From contig JANYCH010000320.1 of NCBI GenBank assembly GCA_025360395.1, positions 1 through 11,408 of the forward strand: 11,408 nt of DNA, written 5' to 3'. This DNA is from Cytophagales bacterium (GTDB lineage Bacteria; Bacteroidota; Bacteroidia; Cytophagales; UBA9547). Positions within the stretch are counted from its first letter, which is position 1; every line of letters starts with the position of its first letter. Under the pieces are notes generated by a model. The model was not told the origin of the DNA and did not search any database. It saw only the letters and a list, made by a program, of their open reading frames with translations. Made by a program: the position numbers and the translations under genes. Shown here piece after piece: positions 7,428-11,408 of this stretch.

Positions 7428-7826
7428 ATGAAAATCCTTTTTACATTCTTTTTACTGTGTTGCTCCTTTTTCGGCATATCACAAACAAATGACAGTTTGA
7501 AATACAACTCCAAGGCCATTTTCGCTCCCATTACTAAAAATGGCAAAAAAATCAAAACCAATAAGCAACTCAATAGTATCCTGTTATCTTGTGAAAAAGA
7601 GAAAGAAACATTTAAAAAATTCCGGAGGGGTAATATTGCTTATTTAATTTCCTCGTTAGCTGTTGGTATAGGGGGATTTCTAATCTTATCTTCAGATGAA
7701 ACTACCAGGCGCTATGCCTATATTCCAATAGCTGCGGTATTTGTAACATCGATCGCTTTAGAAAATTTATACTTTAAGCCGAGGCTCAAAAGAACTATTA
7801 ACTTATACAACAGTAATTGTTTGTAA
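7428..7826 (+). CDS. Small exported/membrane protein of unknown function
   Basis: The 132-residue protein has a signal peptide, MKILFTFFLLCCSFFGISQ, then a basic, Lys-rich stretch (about 28-66). Two hydrophobic segments follow at about 68-88 (GNIAYLISSLAVGIGGFLIL) and about 96-116, each preceded by a pair of arginines (RR), and the protein ends in a basic tail. It is probably inserted in the inner membrane with its Lys-rich part outside, if the signal is cleaved. No family is recognised. Cys55 and Cys131 could form a disulfide if both lie outside the membrane. It is 21 nt behind the NlpC/P60 gene and probably shares its transcript, which hints at a cell-envelope role but does not show one. 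Confidence 0.72.
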   Translation: MKILFTFFLLCCSFFGISQTNDSLKYNSKAIFAPITKNGKKIKTNKQLNSILLSCEKEKETFKKFRRGNIAYLISSLAVGIGGFLILSSDETTRRYAYIPIAAVFVTSIALENLYFKPRLKRTINLYNSNCL

Positions 7827-7878
7827 GTTGAAGGGGCCTTGCCCTGATACCAAATGAAGGCTTATATCACCCAATCAG

Positions 7879-9360
7879 CTATTTTTTAACAAAAGATCTG
7901 CTCCCTTTATCACTCACAAATTGATAAGTGCCTGATGGCAAACCGTCCACTGAAATAGTACTAGCTTTTCCTGAAAGACACTCGACACCTTGTAAATTAA
8001 ATATCTTCCAGCTTTCTATTTCTTGTGAGATATGAATTTCAGTATTTGCAGGGTTTGGAAAAACAGCAAGATACGATACAGTTTCATCACTACTCTCAAG
8101 ACCTGAAATTGTCCCTGTTATCGTAAGTGTTTTAGTTACAGTAGATAGCTGTGTGCCTGCTCCGCCATCTTTAGGCCTTAACTCTGTAGTTACAGTATAC
8201 GTTCCGGCAGGAATCGCGTTTGCAAGCGAAACCGTAATCACATTTTTTCCATACCCGGCATAAGCGAATATTGGGCTGTCAGAAATAATATTTGCCTTGC
8301 TGTCTTTAATGATGATATGGATATCGCGGTCTGCATTGGCTTGGTATAACAATGTAAAATCCAAGGTCTTGCTTGAAATCATAGATCCAACAAAGTTACT
8401 GAACGAAACATTTTCCGTGTAGATGAAAGGAAGTCCGGTTGCAGAAGCTGTCTGATTGATTGGAACAAGTGTATAGGATCTTACCCAATCGTAATACGAA
8501 GCATTGATGGTATTGTCGTTCAGTTGAGCATCTGTAGGAACAGGTCTTGCCCAATCGTAGGTTTCAGTCACCATATTGATGCCCATTGGAAACAAAAATG
8601 GGTTATCTACCACATTGGTTCTCATTTTGACTGTCCCCGCAAAGTTGGCATCAGAGTAAAAATCACATTGAGTGGCACTTTTCCAATAGCAACCATAAGT
8701 ATGAAAATCCTGCCAAGATTCCGAACTGAGTTTGGAATTAGCAGCAGCACCATTGCGTTCTATGGCGTTATTTCCCGCAGAATAGAATATTTCTGGGTCT
8801 CCATTGCAGTTTACATATCGAAAATGGGTATTGAAATTCATGTCTGTACGAAATTTGAAGCTTCCATTGAACACACCTCCAACACTTTCTGCAATGTCTA
8901 ATTCCTGGCTAAACTGATCCTTTGGACAATCAATTCCCCCACTCATTTTATTGACCCCTATCAAATTGTATTTATCGTTTGACATCCAAAACGTAGTAGA
9001 CATCGCTATGCGAGAAGCCTTAAAACTACATTCGTAATATCCATAAGAAGCGGTTTGATTCAATGACTGTATCGCACCTCCTTTTATTGTATATATTCCT
9101 TGTGCTGGAACTAGCGGAGCATTTCTGATAATCAAGTTTCCTCCAGATAATGAGATGGTTGAAGCATCAAATTTAGCCGGCGGCCTGCCAACCCAGCCGT
9201 TAAAGCTGTCCCTCCATTTGGTTTTGTCCAGAGCAACTCCATTAAATTCGTCAGAATAAGCTGTGTTTAAGATCCATCTAAAACCTGTAGGCGGTTCTGG
9301 AGGGCCAGCATACACAAAATGTGAAATTGCAACTGATAGGAGTATCGCTATTTTATTCAT
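7879..9360 (-). CDS. T9SS-secreted GH16 glycoside hydrolase, agarase/laminarinase-type
   Basis: The 493-residue protein has a signal peptide, MNKIAILLSVAISHFVYA. Residues 25-300 form a GH16 beta-jelly-roll. YSDEFNG (35-41) and KW (48-49) mark the first strands. GRPPAKF at 58-64 and YGYYECSFKAS at 106-116 follow. The catalytic motif ExDxxE is intact in QELDIAES, with Glu153 as nucleophile, Asp155, and Glu158 as acid/base. Known GH16 enzymes hydrolyse beta-1,3/1,4-glucans or galactans with retention. The GRPPAKF-type segment recalls beta-agarases and porphyranases, but the substrate cannot be fixed by eye. A beta-sandwich domain (about 310-416) follows, then a T9SS type A tail (FPNPANT, IFNLQGVE, LPSGTYQF, FVKK). 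It is downstream of a beta-helix protein on the same strand, separated by 189 bases, so it probably has its own promoter. Confidence 0.93.
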   Translation of the reverse strand: MNKIAILLSVAISHFVYAGPPEPPTGFRWILNTAYSDEFNGVALDKTKWRDSFNGWVGRPPAKFDASTISLSGGNLIIRNAPLVPAQGIYTIKGGAIQSLNQTASYGYYECSFKASRIAMSTTFWMSNDKYNLIGVNKMSGGIDCPKDQFSQELDIAESVGGVFNGSFKFRTDMNFNTHFRYVNCNGDPEIFYSAGNNAIERNGAAANSKLSSESWQDFHTYGCYWKSATQCDFYSDANFAGTVKMRTNVVDNPFLFPMGINMVTETYDWARPVPTDAQLNDNTINASYYDWVRSYTLVPINQTASATGLPFIYTENVSFSNFVGSMISSKTLDFTLLYQANADRDIHIIIKDSKANIISDSPIFAYAGYGKNVITVSLANAIPAGTYTVTTELRPKDGGAGTQLSTVTKTLTITGTISGLESSDETVSYLAVFPNPANTEIHISQEIESWKIFNLQGVECLSGKASTISVDGLPSGTYQFVSDKGSRSFVKK

Positions 9361-9377
9361 GTTGCTTTTAAATTTTT

Positions 9378-9398
9378 AACAATTATTTATAAATTGTT
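9378..9398. repeat. Perfect 7-bp inverted repeat upstream of the GH16 gene
   Basis: AACAATT (9378-9384) and AATTGTT (9392-9398) are separated by 7 bases and end 17 bases before the GH16 ATG. It could be an operator or a weak leader hairpin. In DNA this AT-rich it could equally be chance. The rest of the 9361-9549 gap holds no gene, no clear TAnnTTTG promoter and no convincing terminator that I can see. Confidence 0.3.
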
Positions 9399-9549
9399 TA
9401 TTGTTGAAGCCTAATGAATAGTATAACACTGTTACAGTATGGATTATCTCTCAATAGTACAACTGATAGTTTCATAGATTCCATTGATTATTGGTTAAAT
9501 AATTTGAAGTTTTCAGGCTTCTTTTATAAAGCTTTGTTCAACCCTTAAT

Positions 9550-10914
9550 CTATTTTTGCAAAATCAACTTTTGTAACCTAGTCTCGTTGTTTGATATTGT
9601 TTCAATTATATATATCCCTGAACCCTGGCCACTCAAATCAATATTAACAGGTTCAGAATCTATGGCCTTTTTTTCCATAACCACGTTACCAAAGACATCC
9701 TTAACTTTCAACGTAGTATTGCCTGGTATCATAATAGTTGCAACACCACTTGTAGGGTTTGGATAAATGAGTTGTTGTGTATTCTGGTTGTTATTACCAT
9801 TTAGGCCTGTTATAACTGTAGGTACAATATACAAGAGAATACCGGAAAAGGGCTTCACTTGCACCTGGTTGTTGTAGGCATTTTGGTAGCTGTCTACGTA
9901 GGAAGCCGACAAAGACTGCGTCTGGATGGCTTTGGTCGGATTGTAGAGAAAAAGCAAGGAATCATTGGGGTTAGCCGTCGCAATTGTGACTTTCTGAAAA
10001 GACAAATTATCAACCCAGATCGGCCCATCGGTTTGCTTCATGTTAAAATCAAAGCGGGCATCGGTGGCCGATTCGGTGGCCTGGAAAAAGGATTCAAGCT
10101 CCCGCCTTGTGGTAGATGCCCGTATGGTGACCGCCGGGGCAAACCTACGATAATCCCCCCCGCTTTTGAGCAGCGTTTGATCGATGCTCGCACTGGCTGC
10201 ATTGCTAATAGCGGATAGTTTTAACCGGTAATAACTGCCAGCCGTGATGGAAAACGTATTTGTGATTAGGCCAATCCCATTGTTTGAAGTAGGATTATTA
10301 AAGCCTAGTCGCGCACTGCCCCCATTCAGCTTATTGGCATTGTCCCAGGTTAGGTTGCAATTATTATCATTCGACCAACAACTGTAGCAGCCCATACCTG
10401 TGTTAAAAGTGCTTTCGCAAAGTAGGTTGGCATCTGCCGATAAAACCTGGTAATAGTTGTAATGCCGCGGGGAAAGCTTTGAAGAGCCATCCTGACCGGT
10501 TTTTGCTACCCAGTCTGCCAGAGTGTACTGATTGTTATAAATCTGGTCGTTCTTATCAAAAGGAGTGGCGTACACATTATTTAAAAAGGTACCAAAGCTA
10601 GTAAAGATGTTGTCTTTGGTATTGGCACGCAGGGTGACCTGGATGGGGTGGTTGGAAGCAAAGACATTGTTGGAAACCGTCAGGTTACGGATGGGATTAT
10701 CAGGTGCAATATCATCGTGTCTCAATTCAAATTGGATCCTATTGCCATAGCTCAGGTTGTTGCGAACAGCTACGTTACTGGCATTATGAATGTAGATTCC
10801 TGCCCCCCTGCAATACCCTATCGTATTGCTATCAATGGTTACGCCCGAACTTTTATCATCCATATAAATACCACACGCCCAGTAATCTTCCTCTACATTG
10901 GTGTAGGGGCTCCG
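9550..10914 (-). pseudogene. 3' part of a broken T9SS-secreted right-handed beta-helix protein (end of helix, CBM-like domain, sorting tail)
   Basis: This frame is open from the TAA at 10915-10917 to the stop at 9550. The first ATG (10861-10863) lies in mid-helix and is not a real start. Numbered from that ATG (437 residues), 1-100 are beta-helix turns (VTIDSNTIGYCRGAGIYI, VAVRNNLSYGN, LTVSNNVFASN). Residues 145-292 look like a CBM4/9-type jelly roll (ANLLCESTFN, ARLGFNN, YYRLKLSAIS, IWVDNLSFQ). Residues 300-348 form a small beta-sandwich, and about 365-437 are the T9SS type A tail (YPNPTSG, VKDVFGNVV, GSGIYIIE, LILQK). Beta-helix proteins of this kind are often polysaccharide lyases, glycosidases or epimerases. 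No active site can be assigned. The frame joins the preceding fragment if one C is restored in the C4 run at 10906-10909. The helix, CBM-like and sandwich parts are much richer in GC than the tail. Confidence 0.75.
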
Positions 10915-11171
10915 TTATTGAGAATTACATTGCCCACAATCCGGCGGTTGGTATTGGTTGAGGTACCATAGGTATAAATGGCAGCTCCGTCATCCTTGGT
11001 GAGACACACCGAACTGATGTAATTGTTCTTAATTAACATGTTGTTTCCATCTGCGAAATTAACGCCAAGAAATCCACACCGATCAATCCGGTTTCGCAGA
11101 AATGTCTGTGATTGTCCGTAGAGGACTACCCCATAATAGGCATTCTCGCCCCCTGGCCCATACCCGGCCAC
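10893..11171 (-). pseudogene. Middle part of the broken beta-helix protein, second reading frame
   Basis: This 92-codon stretch continues the same protein between two frame breaks. It carries beta-helix turns such as YYGVVLYGQSQTFLRNRID, FLGVNFADGNNMLIKNNYI and DGAAIYTYGTS, then RIVGNVILNNG. It enters from the upstream frame near 11171-11174, where one missing T (minus strand) would give NSFVAGYGPGG. It ends prematurely at the TAG 10893-10895. Adding one base near 10906-10909 instead gives GAPYTNVEED and runs on into the 3' fragment. The apparent GTG start at 11169-11171 is only the first codon after the break. DGAAIYTYG is the segment most like a beta-helix active-site turn, but no catalytic residues can be named. 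Confidence 0.72.
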
Positions 11172-11408
11172 AAAGAATTGTCTTGGAATAGATTGTCAGC
11201 AAGCAACATATCAGGACCGCCTACCCCAGCCATGTTGTTTTGCACATTCCACACCTGGCAATTCGAGAAGATGGTATTACCACCGTCCAATAGCAATCCG
11301 TTCTTGCCCGACTTGTCTATTTTAGTATTCTTGTAAAGCTGGTAGTATCCATTGCCGTTTAAGGCAAGATTGTTTGCCATCGCCAAGGTCAGGTTTTCAA
11401 ACTTGGTG
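11126..11408 (-). pseudogene. 5' part of the broken beta-helix protein, running off the window
   Basis: The frame is open from the window edge to a TAG at 11126-11128, and the true start lies beyond 11408. It encodes beta-helix turns with the regular LxLxGN/NxxI pattern, for example FENLTLAMANNLALNGNGYY, NGLLLDGGNTIFSNCQVWN and DMLLADNLFQDNS. After about 11174 the frame gives a non-helix run (WPGMGQGARMPIMG) up to the stop, while the helix pattern resumes in the neighbouring frame. That locates the first break. No signal peptide is visible because the start is missing. Confidence 0.72.

Noticed and set aside
7827..7878. GC-rich palindrome-like bases (GGGCCTTGCCC region near 7836) as a terminator between the convergent genes
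   Set aside because: The stem is only about 4 bp and no T-run follows directly on either strand.
9500..9530. GAAG...CTTC hairpin followed by TTTT as a terminator for the beta-helix gene
   Set aside because: The T-run follows on the plus strand, where no gene ends. The stem is 4 bp with an 8-base loop.
9859..10971. Plus-strand open frames of 60-120 codons opposite the beta-helix gene (for example 9859-10218 and 10648-10971)
   Set aside because: They lie antisense to a strand with clear domain and sorting-tail sequence. Their translations show no family motif and appear where high GC reduces chance stops.
10893..11176. Programmed -1 frameshifting as the explanation for the frame changes in the beta-helix gene
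   Set aside because: Each change is in the -1 direction, but neither junction has an X_XXY_YYZ slippery heptamer in the zero frame, and two such events in one secreted protein would be unprecedented to my knowledge. Simple deletions explain it better.

Overview
The window comes from a member of the phylum Bacteroidota. Three genes end in a type IX secretion system (T9SS) type A sorting tail of the form (Y/F)PNP ... L..GxY ... K. Signal peptides end in AQ/SQ, genes lack a clear Shine-Dalgarno, and the DNA is AT-rich. Two neighbours also resemble families that I recall only from Bacteroidota (DUF6452-like and DUF6048-like). I cannot place it below phylum.

Layout. (1) 1-1803, plus strand: the 3' end of a large T9SS-exported protein, then cinA 4 nt downstream, closed by a rho-independent terminator whose hairpin contains the cinA stop codon. 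(2) 1821-2264, minus strand: mscL, convergent with cinA. (3) 2339-4555, plus strand: a tight three-gene envelope operon of a periplasmic SUMF1/FGE-like protein lacking the catalytic cysteine pair, a small lipoprotein overlapping it by one base, and an outer-membrane barrel-like protein. (4) 4575-6819, minus strand: a conserved unknown carrying what looks like an aminoglycoside-phosphotransferase-type kinase core, followed by an exported TPR-like protein. (5) 6885-7826, plus strand: an NlpC/P60 cell-wall endopeptidase lipoprotein and a small two-helix membrane protein. (6) 7879-11408, minus strand: a GH16 glycoside hydrolase and, upstream of it, a right-handed beta-helix plus carbohydrate-binding-like protein. 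Both have T9SS tails, and the second runs off the window.

How the genes fit together. Left and centre are housekeeping and envelope functions: NMN recycling, osmotic valve, lipoprotein and outer-membrane proteins, murein hydrolase. The right end looks accessory: two secreted polysaccharide-directed proteins. The beta-helix gene is broken by two single-base deletions, at about 10906-10909 and about 11171-11174. Its GC content steps from about 34% in the sorting tail to about 50% in the body at about position 9840, which suggests a mosaic origin and recent decay.

No tRNA, rRNA, CRISPR array or insertion sequence was seen. The longest stretch without a gene is about 190 bases (9361-9549).
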